In this document: one piece after another, positions 35,107 through 47,235 of the stretch
Numbering within the stretch: position 1 is the first letter of the stretch
Layout: every line of letters starts with the position of its first letter
Assembly: GCA_033980235.1 (NCBI GenBank)
Contig: CM067070.1
Location: 7,146,195 to 7,210,194 of the forward strand
Length of the DNA stretch: 64,000 nucleotides
Direction: 5' to 3'
From: Diadema setosum
Taxonomy: Eukaryota > Echinodermata > Echinoidea > Diadematoida > Diadematidae
Program-made: the position numbers and the translations under genes
The notes under the pieces: model-generated
Databases searched by the model: none
Told to the model about the DNA's origin: nothing
Seen by the model: only the letters and a program-made list of their open reading frames with translations

Positions 35107-38100
35107 TAAAGGTCAATTCCAGCGTAACGGACATGACATTCAGACCACTTTTTTGTGATTCAAACCATCACACAGTGAAATTGGGAGTCTCCAAAAGTTT
35201 CTAATTGAGTTTATCAGACACATTTAAGTATATGGAACGTACACTGAAAATTTCATGGAAATTTATCAAGTGGTTGTTGAGAAATTGCATTTTTAGCCAG
35301 CGTAACGGACATGACACTAAATGGACAAGGCATTTTGATCTACTTACCATTATGAAAATTCCTGTGAATTTTCGGATAAGATGCAGCTGGTTTTGGTCTT
35401 GATTAAACCTTTAGGTCATGCTTTACTCATAAAGTCCTAATTTAGAGTAGTTTCACTGTTCATTCTTTTTTAATAGTTTAAAATATTGTGTAACGGACAT
35501 GACACTTCGAGTGTAACGGACATGACAGTTTTGTCCACTTTTTGTAAGCTCAGAGAATTTTTTTATTACAAGGTATAGCAGATATTCAATTGTTGGCATA
35601 GTAAGGTTAGAACATAGGGACACACATCATAACTGCAATCATGTAATATTTCTTATATTTATATCATTTTAGGGGGGTTAGTCTTTGTATATATTTACAA
35701 AACAAACAAATATAAAAAAAAATTCGCTCCTGCACCAGCTAGCTACAATTAGTGACAAATTTCCAGTTACTACCACCCACCATAGCAAAACAGGACATAT
35801 TACTATCTTATACTGTGGTTATTTTTTTCTTAGTGGCCTAATATTTGATACTTAGTATTATACATTAGCGTAACGGACATGACACCCTTGTTAGGTGAAC
35901 CATATTTTCACTTCTTTGTTTCAAAATAAAAAGATTAAAATAACTGCACACTGCTAACTACATTATGTTCTTGAACAAAACATCAAAAAGTCCTTTTATT
36001 GCAGGTTTCAGTGATCTAACAGCTACTCTAAAGCACATGGAGTACAATGCCCAGAGTACCACAATGGCATACATGTACAACACAGAAGATCATGTCTCCA
36101 TACATGTATCTGTGGATCTATAGGCAAAGAAAACAGAACAAACCAGAACCAGATCTGCATGAAATAAAAAGTTTGAATACAACATCATTAAAATGAACTC
36201 AGGATTGCATCAACTTTTATGCAATGAAACAGGACCACAAAACTGTTTGGTACCATTATCAAATTAATGTTATCATCTGAAAGAAATAAGGTATGTAAAT
36301 TTTATTTCTGCAAAGTTCTTTCATTTGGCATTAATGTCATCCTTGGAGTAGAATCATCCTCTGTTATCCAATCTTGGATAGACTATTGTAGAAACTTCCA
36401 CTGCTAGTACCAGTACTTTATCATTGTCAACAAATGCTTTATTTTCTTGGCTAGAAGTGAATGATCAAGCCCCTTTTTTTTCTGAGAATTTTCACAACAC
36501 ATACCGGTAATCCATTTCCATGTAGAGTGGTCACCTGGGCAACAAAGTATTTCTTGTTTTATTCACGGCAAATTCAACTCGTACAAATTGTATAATCAAC
36601 TTCTTGCTTGCTTAGGCTTGCCAGAGTGGTGTACTGGTTACATTATTCTCACCAGCTTGTGAGTAGGACTTTTTGAAATACTGGATGCTTTCCCTACAAA
36701 CTGGTTGTAAGTGATTACACAGTGTACCTTTCAGTGGATAAACATCTTCTCATAGCATCTCAAAATTGTGCTTTTTGTACGATGCTGTGCGCTGTCATAT
36801 ATACCGGTATATCCCTTGGTGTAGAGGTACATCTAGTTTAGTTGTAATGATGAAATGGATAGGCAGCATTCAGACCGACTTTCTCTGACGATAGAGCTAC
36901 AACTGTCAACACGCTTAATAAAGAAACAATTCCATTCTCAGCCCTCTTGGCAAGTGATATCTCATTAACGTGCCACTGAAGGTGTGGATTTATAGAGTCA
37001 TAGAGATCAGAGAGGTACATGTACATGTATGGATGCAGCACAAACTTTTTTTTTAAATCATGAGACAACATCATCATTGAAGACATTGATGCTGGTGACA
37101 TTTGGATTCTTTGTTGTATCATCAGTGATCATGTTCATTGGATGCACGAGGATCCATTTGTGCAGGAGTTCCTGGCTGTTGTGTTGACTCCATGGCAAAT
37201 ATGTGTTAAATGTTGTCTACAATGTACTTATATGTAGAAAGTGCTCATTTTAAGCATTGAAGGGATGGCCAACAGTGAAAACTCCATTGTCTAAATACTC
37301 CTTGGAATGACAGCTGCTGTTTATCAGTCAGGATTACAAGAGGTGGGAATGGATCAAACCGGTGTAACAGGGTAGCAAGATCATCTAAAATCAACAGTCT
37401 TCCAGTGGCAGAAAGCAAAGTCTGCTTGTTTTTGTTTTATTGAGTGATGTGCAGACTTAATTATTTATTCAAGTATAGAAATGTCCTACTATCCTCAAGC
37501 AATTAAAACTAACCACCACCCTGTTTCACTGAGCCACAGTGTTATTTCTGCCACTTGTCTAATATGAGGTGTCATGTCCGTTACGCAAAGCGTCATGTCC
37601 GTTACGCCATTTACAGGAAAACTAGAAGTGGTATAGAAAAGTGGTTTCCACACATGCAAGGGGATTCAATCCTAACATAGAAAATGAATTTGCAGCAACT
37701 TTACACTAATTTCCTCTTGGCTATGAAAACTTATAGTAAAAAACGTAACGGACATGACGCTTCAAATGTTAGAGAAATCACACAACTTTGAGGATCAATG
37801 GGTCAAAAACTGATTAATGCTGAGGAAGTTGGTTGTGATTTTCCGTTGATATATACACTGGACTATAATTCAAAAGCTGAACAAGGCCTCTAGGACATAT
37901 CTGGCCTGCTTTAGAGACAGGAACACTAAACTCTTTAAAAATAGCCAAATTTTTGCCTCATTGCAACACATCATACAGTATTTTCATTGACTGAGAAAAA
38001 TACAAAATTTTGTAATGACAAAGATGAGACTAGTGAAAATTGAAAATATATATGTTTTTTTTTCAGAATATTTGAATACTTAAGTAAAACTCAAAACTTC

Positions 38101-38143
38101 ATTTTTTCACCAAAGTGAACATTTCTCATGGAATTGCCCTAAA
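35107..38143 (-). mobile_element. DNA transposon A with spaced 14 bp motif
   Basis: Element 35111-38139 (3029 bp) with TAAA on both sides (35107-35110, 38140-38143), a likely 4 bp target duplication. Ends: GGTCAATTCCAGCGTAACGG on the left; on the minus strand at the right GGGCAATTCCATGAGAAATG. GTAACGGACATGAC occurs eight times, all exact: 35124, 35302, 35490, 35513, 35870 and 37745 on +, 37571 and 37592 on -. The coding remnant (36451-36558) is on the minus strand. No transposase core is recognised. It is a relative of 46401-49128 in opposite orientation. Confidence 0.88.
36451..36558 (-). pseudogene. transposon protein C-terminal remnant
   Basis: On the minus strand 35 codons (NKKYFVAQVTTLHGNG and onward to a stop) match the KYFVAQITAVHGDG segment encoded at 47458-47500 in the related element. 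An in-frame stop stands directly upstream (36559-36561), so only a fragment is open, or an intron boundary lies here. The short segment looks like a beta-rich tail of a transposon protein; that reading is inference. Its distance from the motif-bearing terminus is about the same as in the partner element. Confidence 0.6.
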
Positions 38144-38149
38144 GTGTGA

Positions 38150-40230
38150 TTAAACGGAAGATATCGTAACTCAACAAGAGGTGAGAAACGACAGTACATT
38201 GTAATAACATTATAACGCTATTAGTAGCAGCCAAGTTTTCTTACAACTCGTCTACTACTCGTTATCTACCATTGTAGAGACCAACTCTTCGCGCTCGGCC
38301 GGGAAAGACAATTTCGTGTTTTGTTGTCGTTGCTGTTTGTTTGGTCCCGAAACCAAGACATCATATACTGAAAACATTATTTTTATGTGTTTTTTTTTTT
38401 TTTGTAGTTGAACAAACAGTGAGAACAGGTAACAGAGATTGACAAAAGCCGGATGGACAGCTGAAACAGGTTCTGCAGTCGAATTTGCTTTTGAAAGCTA
38501 CAGAAAATGTCTCTCCTCCCGCTCTAAAGCCGTACTTGTCCGTGTAGACGTCCAGTTGGGATCGTGTTCACATCGTCATTGAGATGAAAATCGATATTTT
38601 GCATGCCGGAACACCACGGACGACGAGCCGTGGTCATCCATGTAGCAATCCGTGAAAGTGTAAAAGGGGCTTAAGCAAGCTCTTTTTTTTTTCAGCGGAC
38701 ATGCCGGATCAAAGATAATGTCGGATGACTTCACGAAGTCAACACGGTCATCCCGGAAATAGTACGGATGATCCCGGACCAACGATCCGTGGTCATCCGT
38801 AATGCAATCCGTGAAAGTGTAAAAGGGGCTCTAGGCGAAACATAATGGCAAGTGAAAACATTTGCATAATTTTCTTTTGGTGCTAGTTTCTGGTTGCGGA
38901 AAGAGGGCGAGAAAAAAAATCCGCCTTTACAGTAAAGTTAAACGGCGAACGCAGATGACATTCTATGGTATGTTGACAACATGAAATCAAATCTTTTGTC
39001 TTTGTTTTGTTTCTTTTTTAAGAATAACAAACAATAAGAACAGTAAACACGGATCGACAAAAGCGGGATGGACAGCTAAAACAAGTTCTTCAGTCGAATT
39101 CCCGTTTGAAAGCTGGACGGAATCTCTCCTCCCGCTCTAAAAATTTACAGGACGACATAAATTTTAACAATTATATTGCAACCGTGACGAAGGCCGACGA
39201 CCAATTGAAGTAAATGCCGCAACAAAGTAAAAAGGTAAATCCGGTATTAAAATACACAGATTTGATTCAATGATGTGTTAAAGAACACAGAAATCAATGT
39301 ATTCTATGCAGCTACATAAATGACAGAAGTTAACGGAGTTTAACAAAGAAAGACAACCAACTGAAATAATCAGTGGTAGTCTAGTTCCCGTTTGGAAGTC
39401 GGACAAAATCTCTCCACCTGAAGCGTAACAATTATATCGATAACAGTCAAGTTTCCTTACAATTCTTCGCACTCGGCCCGAAACCAAGACATCATCTTCT
39501 GAAACATAATACAAGTGAAAACATTCGCATAATTATCTGTTTGCGCTAGTTTCTGTGTGGCGCAATGTAGGTGGAAAAAAAAATCCGCCTTTACAGAAAA
39601 GTTAAAAGGCGAATGCAGCTGGCATTTTTATGGTATGTTGACAACATGAAATCGATACCCCTTTTCTAGCATAACAAACCATGAGAACAGTCAGCAAGGA
39701 TGGACAGCTAAAACAAGTTCTGCGGTCGAATTCCCGTTTGAACGTTGGACAGAATCTCTCCGCCCGCTCTAAAATTTTACAAGACGACATAAATGTACAG
39801 TCTGTAACAATTAATACAACCACGCGAAGGCCGACGACCAATTGAAGTAAATGCCGCAACATAATAAATAGGTAAACACGTTGTTAAAATACAAATATTT
39901 GATTCAATGTTGTGTCAAGTAACAAAAAAAATTCAATGTATTCTACAGCAAAAAATATGACAGAAGTTGTCGGAGTTTGACAACGAACGGCGACTATGAA
40001 ATAAGTTTTGCAACGATGGTCAAGTTTTCGTTTGTACACCGGACAAAATCTCTCCGCCGTGTTTGCTACGCGTAAAGACAAGATAATACAAATTCAATGT
40101 CTACCGACTGCGGTCAAGGCTCCTTTCACATCGCCATAACTTATAGAATTTGCACAAAAGACGGAAAGTCGGCCTGTTATTCACAATTATCTATAGCAGC
40201 GAGAATACATTTTTTTTTTCTCGTGAAAAC
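38150..40230. repeat. ~620-645 bp tandem units
   Basis: AACAAAC..TGAGAACAG-type starts recur at about 38409, 39026 and 39671. Each is followed by GATGGACAGCTAAAACA, TCTCTCCTCCCGCTCTAAA and, in the longer copies, ACGACCAATTGAAGTAAATG. A GTGAAAGTGTAAAAGGGGCT word also occurs twice (38652 and 38812). Copies are diverged and non-coding. Confidence 0.75.
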
Positions 40231-40339
40231 ACAAAACTTCCCATCCATTATCGTACTCGGCATTGCGAATCACATCACCCAGCGGATTAGCTGTAGCCAC
40301 GCGTTTTGGACGTTGCTCGCCGATGGAACAGAGACTGAA

Positions 40340-40813
40340 TTTCGGTGGTACAGTAATGGTAATTCGTCGGGACGATATGCGACGTTTTAGATCACACGGA
40401 TAATAGGCTTTATGCTGTGACAAGTAAAGATTAACAAAACATAAACTTGAACACAAGCGGCGTTGAAACGAAGCCATATAGTCAGGACATTTCCCGACGG
40501 TTGAACAATGATTCGTCGGGAACGATATGCGACGTTTTTAACAAAAGAAACGCAAGGCACAATAGAAGCCGAACTTTGAAAATAGCTAGTAAGTCGGGAC
40601 GAAGAGCGACGATTAGTGAAAGGGAATCCTTTCTCTATCGTCGCTTATCGTCGGGACGAATAAACAAAGGCATGAAAAGAAAGTACGTGTATTCATATGC
40701 ACGGTTGCTTATTCATATGCACGTGACGCCTGTTCACATGCAAATCATCAAACACGCACAATGCGACATCGTCGCGACGAAGATATCTCTCTATCAGGTT
40801 TTTCTGTTGTGCC
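40340..40813 (-). mobile_element. right inverted repeat and repeats of a ~22 kb unit
   Basis: On the minus strand from 40813: GGCACAACAGAAAAAC, TAGAGAGATATC, TTCGTCGCGACGAT, matching 18544 onward. Inside it lie GTCGGGACGATATGCGACGT-type words (40367, 40512, 40640), the reverse of those at 18.8-19.2 kb. TTA follows at 40814. Confidence 0.6.
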
Positions 40814-40865
40814 TTAATTAATCATGGTTTAACTTGTGGACGTTTGCATAGTTTTGATGGCCTTA

Positions 40866-41298
40866 GGCTGCTTTCACATAGAAGTATACTATTCGGGTAT
40901 TCGGGCTCGTTTTTCGAGGGCACGCGAATAGCTTGAATCGAACGATAGGATTTCCTCACACCGGTTCACATAAGAGGGCACTATTCGAAAGTACCGAATA
41001 CCTGCGAAAAGTATAGCAAAGTGGGAATCAAGCTTGTTCGATTTTCTTGCAGCGTATACCGTCTCTCGTTTATGAAATAATGACACTTTTAGTCTGGATT
41101 TGCCCGTTAGCAAATATAAGCATGTAGACCGACATTCTGATGCAGTTTAGAAATTGTTAATAAGATTTGCTGCGATGTAGGAGGAAGAAATCCTCACTAC
41201 ATGGGATGGTGAGTTGACGGTGCGGGTGATGGTGTATTCAGTGCTAGAATAGCGAATAGCGAATAGCGAATACCGAATACTTCTATGTGAAAGCAGCC
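40866..41298. mobile_element. 433 bp MITE, GGCTGCTTTCACATAG ends
   Basis: GGCTGCTTTCACATAGAAGT at 40866 is mirrored by ACTTCTATGTGAAAGCAGCC ending at 41298. CGAATAGCGAATAGCGAATA lies just inside the right end and CTATTCGGGTATTCGG inside the left. TTA on the left and TCA on the right may be a decayed 3 bp target duplication. Confidence 0.85.
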
Positions 41299-41838
41299 TC
41301 AAGCAATCTTTAGCATGCTCATTTGGGCATCATGTATAGTGTTTTTGTTTGTGTATTTTTGTACTTGCTGTGATTAATGTCATTTTGATGTGTTTTGTTT
41401 TTTGGGGGAACAGCAGTGCATTTGAGTACTAAGTAGGAGGGAAAGGCGTACAAGTGTATTATTGTAACATATTATTCTTCACAATTGCACAGTTGTACAC
41501 AGGATGATACATGTGGGTCGTTCAGTGCACAGGTAGTGTGGGTATGACTTTCATATTAATTGTAGGTCAATGATGGTAGTTTCATGATAGAAATGTAGTC
41601 ACGAGAATATCTATCCTTACCTTGTTGGCCTTGAGGAAGTCTGCCTATGTCGTTTGTTTGCCAAATCATGTGATTCTTTGCTTTCTTTGTCCTTCTCAGC
41701 CCCAGAATGGTTGGATGTGAAGGATTTAGTTTCCTCTCTGTGAAGTAATTTAATATGACAGAGGAATTTCAGTTATTACAAATTTGCTACGCTTGTTTAT
41801 TACCATGTGAATGCCATAGAGCAACTTACAAACATATT
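41299..41838. other. intronic DNA, nothing recognised
   Basis: No repeat or exon recognised. Confidence 0.4.
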
Positions 41839-41931
41839 TTAACCCGTTGAGGACGGACTGATTTTGCTACAACAGGCATTTCCCATGGACACCTGCCCGA
41901 TTATTATTGGGACTCATCCTCAACAGGTTAG
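41839..41931 (+). mobile_element. ~93 bp palindromic MITE (GTTGAGGAC family)
   Basis: TTAACCCGTTGAGGACGG and CATCCTCAACAGGTTA are inverted ends. The core matches 16210-16302. Confidence 0.85.
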
Positions 41932-42381
41932 AAGGACAGTGCTTGTATGCCACTCCCTGTTGAAGCTACAGTACTAGCTTCAGAAGAGAGCAAGCTATTA
42001 AAACAAACATGAATGTTATTTGGTACTGGATACCACCGGAATTAGACCTTTAATAGCCAGTTGTTCATCCAAACAATCTGGTCCACTCCCTTCAGCTTCT
42101 TGTTTTTACTGCTCATTGCTAATCAGCCATCCAGTTCTTGCTTTTTTCATCTCTCTGAGACTGGTCCCTGAAGCAACTGACATGAAGTATTCTGCCATGA
42201 CCATGCTGAAAACTTTAATCACCAAAGGAGCATGTGTGTCTCTTTTTTTGAAGTTTGGAGACTACTGTAGACCCGCCTTGCTCATCGTAGCATCACTTGG
42301 ATGTCCTCAGGATTGGAGGACCTTGACCCAATGGAGTATCTAGATACCAATTTGGTGTTCCTGTATCTGATTGTTTTCCAG

Positions 42382-42544
42382 AGTCCCTTCGTCTTCTCCG
42401 GACCCGATGCATCCCTCCCAGTCTGAGCCTGTCTTTCTCAAGCCGGGGGAGGCGGTGCCGTTCTCGGATTTCCAGACCCCAGGCCGTGACGACCGCTCGC
42501 CGAAATCAAGCAAGAAGAAGCAGAAATCGTCGCCATGGTACAGT
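42382..42544 (+). CDS. GRAMD1: GRAMD1-like exon before the GRAM domain
   Basis: Acceptor TTGTTTTCCAG ends at 42381; donor GTAAGT starts at 42545. The exon is one completing base plus 54 codons, ending in phase 0. Residues begin VPSSSPDPMHPSQSEPV, run through KPGEAVPFSDFQTPGRDD and end SSKKKQKSSPWYS. The final WY followed by the VL of the next exon matches the SWYNVLSPTYK region that precedes the GRAM domain in vertebrate GRAMD1 proteins. GC content is clearly above that of the flanking introns. The Pro/Ser/Lys-rich stretch is likely disordered and cytosolic. The upstream phase fits 8472-8516. Confidence 0.88.
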
Positions 42545-42663
42545 GTAAGTAGCAAAAGCATCGTTTCTTTATTAGACACTTTCCCCCGCACACTATGGAA
42601 GGCAGCTAGACTTTTTTTCTTTCATCGACAATATGTGGCTTTTACTCTATGGAAGACACTGCC

Positions 42664-42869
42664 TTTAATGCCCCGTCACTGTACAGGCATGCTAACCTGG
42701 AAACATTAAACTGCACGTTACTTGAATATGAGACCATTCTGAAGCAAATAATTTTCACACAACAATAGATATGTGATGTACTCTTAAATGAATCCCACAA
42801 GGATTGGAACAATCATCCCCCAGCATTCCCACTGATTCCCACTGATCAGTTCCTGGCCATCCCCTTTAA
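42664..42869. mobile_element. half of a TTAA-type palindromic MITE
   Basis: Matches the right half of 61569-61937: GCACGTTACTTGAATATGAG, AATTTTCACACAACAATAGA, CTCTTAAATGAATCCCACA and the end CCATCCCCTTTAA. The left half is missing. Confidence 0.8.
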
Positions 42870-43967
42870 TAAGGTTTGTTGACACCAGAAAGCCTCCCAA
42901 AATGGGCCTGCAACAGTGCCGGCTGAGGTAGCCTCTGCAGACCCTGTTTTGTGGAGGTAGTGCCTCTCCCAGCTCATCCAGTGATATCAGGGGATGTCTG
43001 TTGGCGCTGTAATTTTAAGCTTTTCTTTTCACATTTAATATTTTCGCAAATGAGGAGGTCCCAGACATTTTTGTAAGATGTTGTTTCATGATTTGACCCC
43101 AATGCTATTGTACGTGCACTTGTAATTATGCTTGTCTGTTAACTCAGCTAGTGTATCAGGGGATAACATATTTTTGTATTTTTAAATTCATGGTGCTATT
43201 GTGATTTGCAAAATTTGTGAAAATTAAACCCTCATAAAAATTGTAGTTACATAGCCTCCTTCTAGTTTGCACATATATTTTGCAGTTGATCTAGTACAGT
43301 CTAATTGGAATTGCAGTATTATACATCCAGTATGAGTAGAAAGGACTACTTGTACTCGCCCTCAGCAAGCTTTCACCTCGTGTGTATAGTAGAGTCTAGC
43401 ATTAGCAGGCTCTTACTATTCAGCTTATGACCTATGAGTAGTCAAAATTAGTTAACAAGAGTTTCAAATTGAAAACGAGACTAAAAAAGGGGTGAAGAAA
43501 TAGATTTTCAAGGGTTTCTCGTGTACCTTGCGTCATCATTCAATGCAAGAAACATTAGCACTGCTGGTAGTGTGTTAAAGTCAAATCTTGCTAGAACATT
43601 TTGGCAGTAGGGTCTGATAATGAAGACTACTGGTGAGCTGACATCTCTGATTGAGGGCTAGTCTGGCATGTGGCATGTTAATTAACACCAAAATTAATAT
43701 TGTGGTTGGGCCCTGGGCCCCTATAGGAAACATTTAGCAGGTTAGGGTGCAATCGGCGTGATGCAGTGTGAACCACAATCAATAGACATCTGCAGGGGAT
43801 AAAAATTCCAGTAGCGTCAACCTGCCATGTGTGGTGCCAACGTAGGCGAGTATACCGGTAGCTGAGCACTTCAAACCCAGTGCAAGACAGTTGGTATTTG
43901 ATTTGATAGCTTGAGTTTGATGTGGGGACTGCTGTTTTAAAAGACAGCTCTTGTTTGCATCGAGCGG
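42870..43967 (+). other. intronic DNA, no feature
   Basis: Start of the 14 kb intron before the GRAM exon. Nothing recognised beyond AT-rich unique sequence; possible regulatory DNA for the downstream exon cannot be read. Confidence 0.4.
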
Positions 43968-44033
43968 ATGATCAAAATCATCATGGAGAGTTCACAAGGA
44001 GAGGAGATGGGGTCTGGAACTCAGGCATGCCGT
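43968..44033 (+). CDS. GRAMD1: GRAMD1-like, candidate alternative first exon a
   Basis: Two in-frame ATGs (43968 and 43983) follow a TAA at 43938-43940. The second has A at -3 and G at +4. The frame MESSQGEEMGSGTQACR ends exactly in phase 0 at a consensus GTAAGT donor (44034), which fits the phase-0 acceptor of the exon at 56618. The product would start with a short Ser/Glu/Gly-rich leader joined to the pre-GRAM segment, omitting the N-terminus encoded upstream. A frame, a donor and one-in-three phase agreement can arise by chance, so this is a prediction. Confidence 0.35.
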
Positions 44034-46034
44034 GTAAGTTCATTGTAGATGGGAGTTTTAAATTTTAATAAGACTTGGAACCATGCAGATATTAGTAAGA
44101 GGTCAACCCAATGTTACTTCTGTACAAGAGCTTCACAATTTTGTCCAGAGCTTTATCAGTGGCGACAGTATCCTTGCGGGAAATTTGCATGGTGCATTTC
44201 AGTGCCTGAAATATTTTGTGGGAGAAAAATCATATTTACCCAAAAGAAAGAAATATAAACTGTGACAGTGAAAGCGTACAGTGATATTGTGGACTCTGAA
44301 TCTTTTGTGTTTGTCTGAATGAAGCGTTTTGCCACCCTCACCAGCTCAACAGCTTTCATGAAAGAGGCACACTTTATTCAGAGTCTGTCAATCAAACTCT
44401 TAGTCTTAGAGCATTCACAAAAAGCTGCTGAGGAGTCTGTCATATTTTTGTGTACTTAAATATCGTTGTATGGTTGTGCATTGAGCTGCACTGGTATGCA
44501 GAATGTACAGTCAAAGACTTCACCATAGTTCCACATTTCTTTTCTCTTTTTTTGATGTATCATCTCTTTCTATGTTGGCAGTGAAAGCTATTTAATGTAC
44601 AGGTACTCATTTTAATGATAAAAATGCATTTGCAGTGAATAGAGTGGAACCATGCTCTTTGTAGACTGGTTTTCTCACATGGACAAATCTATGATTTGAT
44701 TTCAATTAGATCTATCCTAAGGAAATACCGAAGCAAACTACCTGTTCTAACAGGTCCTTTGGATTTCTTTAAAATGTGGTACTGCACGCTTTGCAAAATA
44801 TTCCTTAGTATCTTGGTAGATTAATCCAGTAGTATACAATTATGTTATATTTTATGCTAATTTGACCACTTTCACAGATTTCATCCATATAACAAGACAG
44901 TAATTTAGTGAGACATTAATTGTTCCTTCACAATAACACTCAAATGTGGAAAAAATGCAATTTGTCATTGCTGTCTTTAATGTTCACATGCTCAGTCAGG
45001 CATGACATTTGTCGACACAATTATGTGTAGGTATCAATGGAAAGAGGAAGAGTTCCCCTTTCTTCATTACCAGCATTGCACTCTCAATAGCAGATAATTA
45101 TGAAATTGCCCTCCAAAGTGGGATTAATACCTCTTTTTTAATATGCACTGTGCAGTATCCAAAACGGTTTGGATACTTGAATGGTCTTGATTAATTTCAA
45201 AAGCAGACTCGACTTGAAAATAATTGAACACAGTATCAGTACTTCAAGGAACTAGGAGAAAATAAAAATCAAGTAAGACATGCACATAGACTAATTGTAC
45301 ACAGAGATGCTGTTCCAGTGGATGCCATTCTTGTCTGATCCTGACACATCAAATGGTATACCCAGGGACGAAAACAAACATGTCCTTGAGATAAACTGAG
45401 CTTTAGATGAGGTATGTGTGTCCTCGACTTACATCAGGCTGTGCATGGGGCCCCTTTTAAGTCCACCATTGAAAAGAAAAGAAAAAAATACCTGGAGTAT
45501 TTGACTAATGATTTAATTATCTCCTCGGAGGCAGATATCGCGGTGAGCTATTTAGGGGTTTCTGTCACCAGTGGTATCACCTGGAACTCTGCGCTGCCGG
45601 TTCCCTGCCCAGTCCAAAGCACGAAAGGGATTTGATAGATGGTTACCACCACTTTGACAGGGCGGACGTTAGTCGGTTTGTCTGTCTGGTATCGAGTTGG
45701 ATGTAGTATGTCCTGCCAAATATCTCTGTAACTGGAAAGGATTAAATGCCCTACAGCAGCTCATAGTGCAAGGACTGGAAGGAGTCGTAGCTTGAGGCCA
45801 CTGCTAGCGTTGTGTCGTGCAATCTCCTTGTTTTTAATCCGCCACGCTCTGGCAATCTCGAACAACAAGGAGCGTTCATGCAAAGCGGCACTGCACCAAG
45901 ATTTCCACATTTCTGATCCCTCTGTTACCAGAGTTGAGTGCCTCTAGGAATATTCAGAGCAGTAAACAACAGCACAAAGTCAGGATACTCTGTTGCTCCT
46001 TTGAAAAGAGTGGATTTAATTTGTGAATGACAAT
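44034..46034 (+). other. intronic DNA; weak exon candidate at 45414-45542
   Basis: 45414-45542 is an ATG-led open frame ending in phase 0 at GTGAGC. A TTTTAAG acceptor at 45458 would also give a 28-codon phase 0-0 exon (STIEKKRKKYLEYL and onward). The ATG context is poor, so it is only noted. The rest shows no gene. Confidence 0.3.
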
Positions 46035-46091
46035 ATGGCAGAGGGGAGTTCAAGGAGGAGTTCAAAAAGTCGAGGCAGCGACAGTAAAGAG
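46035..46091 (+). CDS. GRAMD1: GRAMD1-like, candidate alternative first exon b
   Basis: ATG at 46035 with G at +4 follows an in-frame TAA at 46017-46019. Nineteen codons, MAEGSSRRSSKSRGSDSKE, end in phase 0 at a GTAAGA donor (46092). Joined to 56618 this gives a Ser/Arg/Lys-rich leader directly before the VLASTYK segment, similar in composition to the short Ser-rich leaders of vertebrate GRAMD1 isoforms. Of the three candidates this has the most convincing composition. The upstream 300 bp has no clear TATA box. Transcript data are needed to confirm it. Confidence 0.5.
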
Positions 46092-46869
46092 GTAAGATTT
46101 CGTCGCCAGGCTTTGTAAAAATGAATAAAATCTCTTCATTTATAGCGTTCAGCTTACTTGAGTGCAATGTCTCATGCACTTTGGTTGTCCCAACAGAAGA
46201 AGAAGAAGAAAAAATATCCTCATTGCACTGATATCCCTGTGCTTTGGATAATTTCCATATAATCTATTGACTACAGTCCTGTAAAAAGCCCTTGTTCTTT
46301 GGGTCCTTAAATATCTCAGATTTATTAGTGAATTAATATGTTCCTTTTCTGTGGAATAGAAGATAGTCCTCTCCTGTTTTGTCTTGTGATTTTTGGTTTT
46401 GGGCAAGTCCATGAAAAAAGTTACCTCAGGGTGAAAAAATAAATTTCACAGACTTTAACTGAATTTATGTTCAAAGTATTCAGAAAAGCCTATATTTAGA
46501 TAAATATAAAGAAAATTTGGGGAAAATCTAGCGAAATTGATTTTTTCACCATGTCAAACTAAATTTAGCTTCATTTTGAATGTAGTGCTCAAAAGCACTG
46601 TTTTGCACACATTTTATTAATGAGAGAAAAATTAGAATTTTTATGCCCATCTTGGCTGCATTTTCTTTTTTTTCTACTGTCCATGGAATGCGCTAAATGA
46701 AACAAAAAGAATTTTTCAAAAATGTATTATATTAAGAAAATCACAGCGTATTGAAATTTGGTGATTTCTACCTTTTTGAAAGTGTAATGTCCGTGACGTT
46801 TTAGGTATAAAAGTTTTTGTACAGAGATTGAAATTGATCCAAGTAAGTTAAAATTTGGTTTGCAAAGCT

Positions 46870-47235
46870 AGAATATGGTGTTACACAAGATTACAAATTA
46901 AATTTTGAAACACACGAATACTTTTCCAGTAAAATGCGTCACGGACATTACAATGTTATAAATCCCATAGACGTCACGGACATTACTAAGTATCAAAAAT
47001 TTAGAAATACTTTTTTAAAAATGCTGAAGTTTTGTAATTAAACAATGTTTTTCTGATTATTAATCAATCTGTTACACAAGACTATCAATTAAATTTTGAA
47101 ACACATGAATACTTTCCCAGTAAAATGCATCACGGACATTACAATGTTATAAATCCCATTGACGTCACGGACATTACGAAGTATGAGAAATTTAGAAATA
47201 CCTGTAAATAATGATGAAGTTTTCTAATTATTGCC
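46870..47235 (+). repeat. ~190 bp direct duplication inside transposon B
   Basis: Two copies share ACACAAGA, AAATTTTGAAACACA, CAGTAAAATGC, TTACAATGTTATAAATCCCA and GACGTCACGGACATTAC. Each carries two motif sites, so the duplication doubled this site pair; transposon A has the pair once. Confidence 0.8.

Noticed and set aside
35124..35883. spaced 14 bp motif as a CRISPR or satellite array
   Set aside because: Spacings are unequal, sites occur in both orientations, and they lie within a transposon with defined ends.
37260..37390. minus-strand LVILTDKQQL as a MULE transposase core
   Set aside because: A single short resemblance, no catalytic set, and 4 bp flanking repeats do not fit Mutator-type elements.
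40447..40821. 124-codon plus frame
   Set aside because: Covers the repeated CGTCGGGACGA region and the inverted terminal repeat; composition is that of the repeats.
42020..42343. 107-codon frame just upstream of the 42382 exon
   Set aside because: It has a different frame from the exon, no acceptor at its start and no domain.
45414..45542. fourth alternative first exon of the GRAMD1-like gene
   Set aside because: Phase 0 and a GTGAGC donor fit, but the ATG context is poor and composition is unconvincing; kept only as a note.
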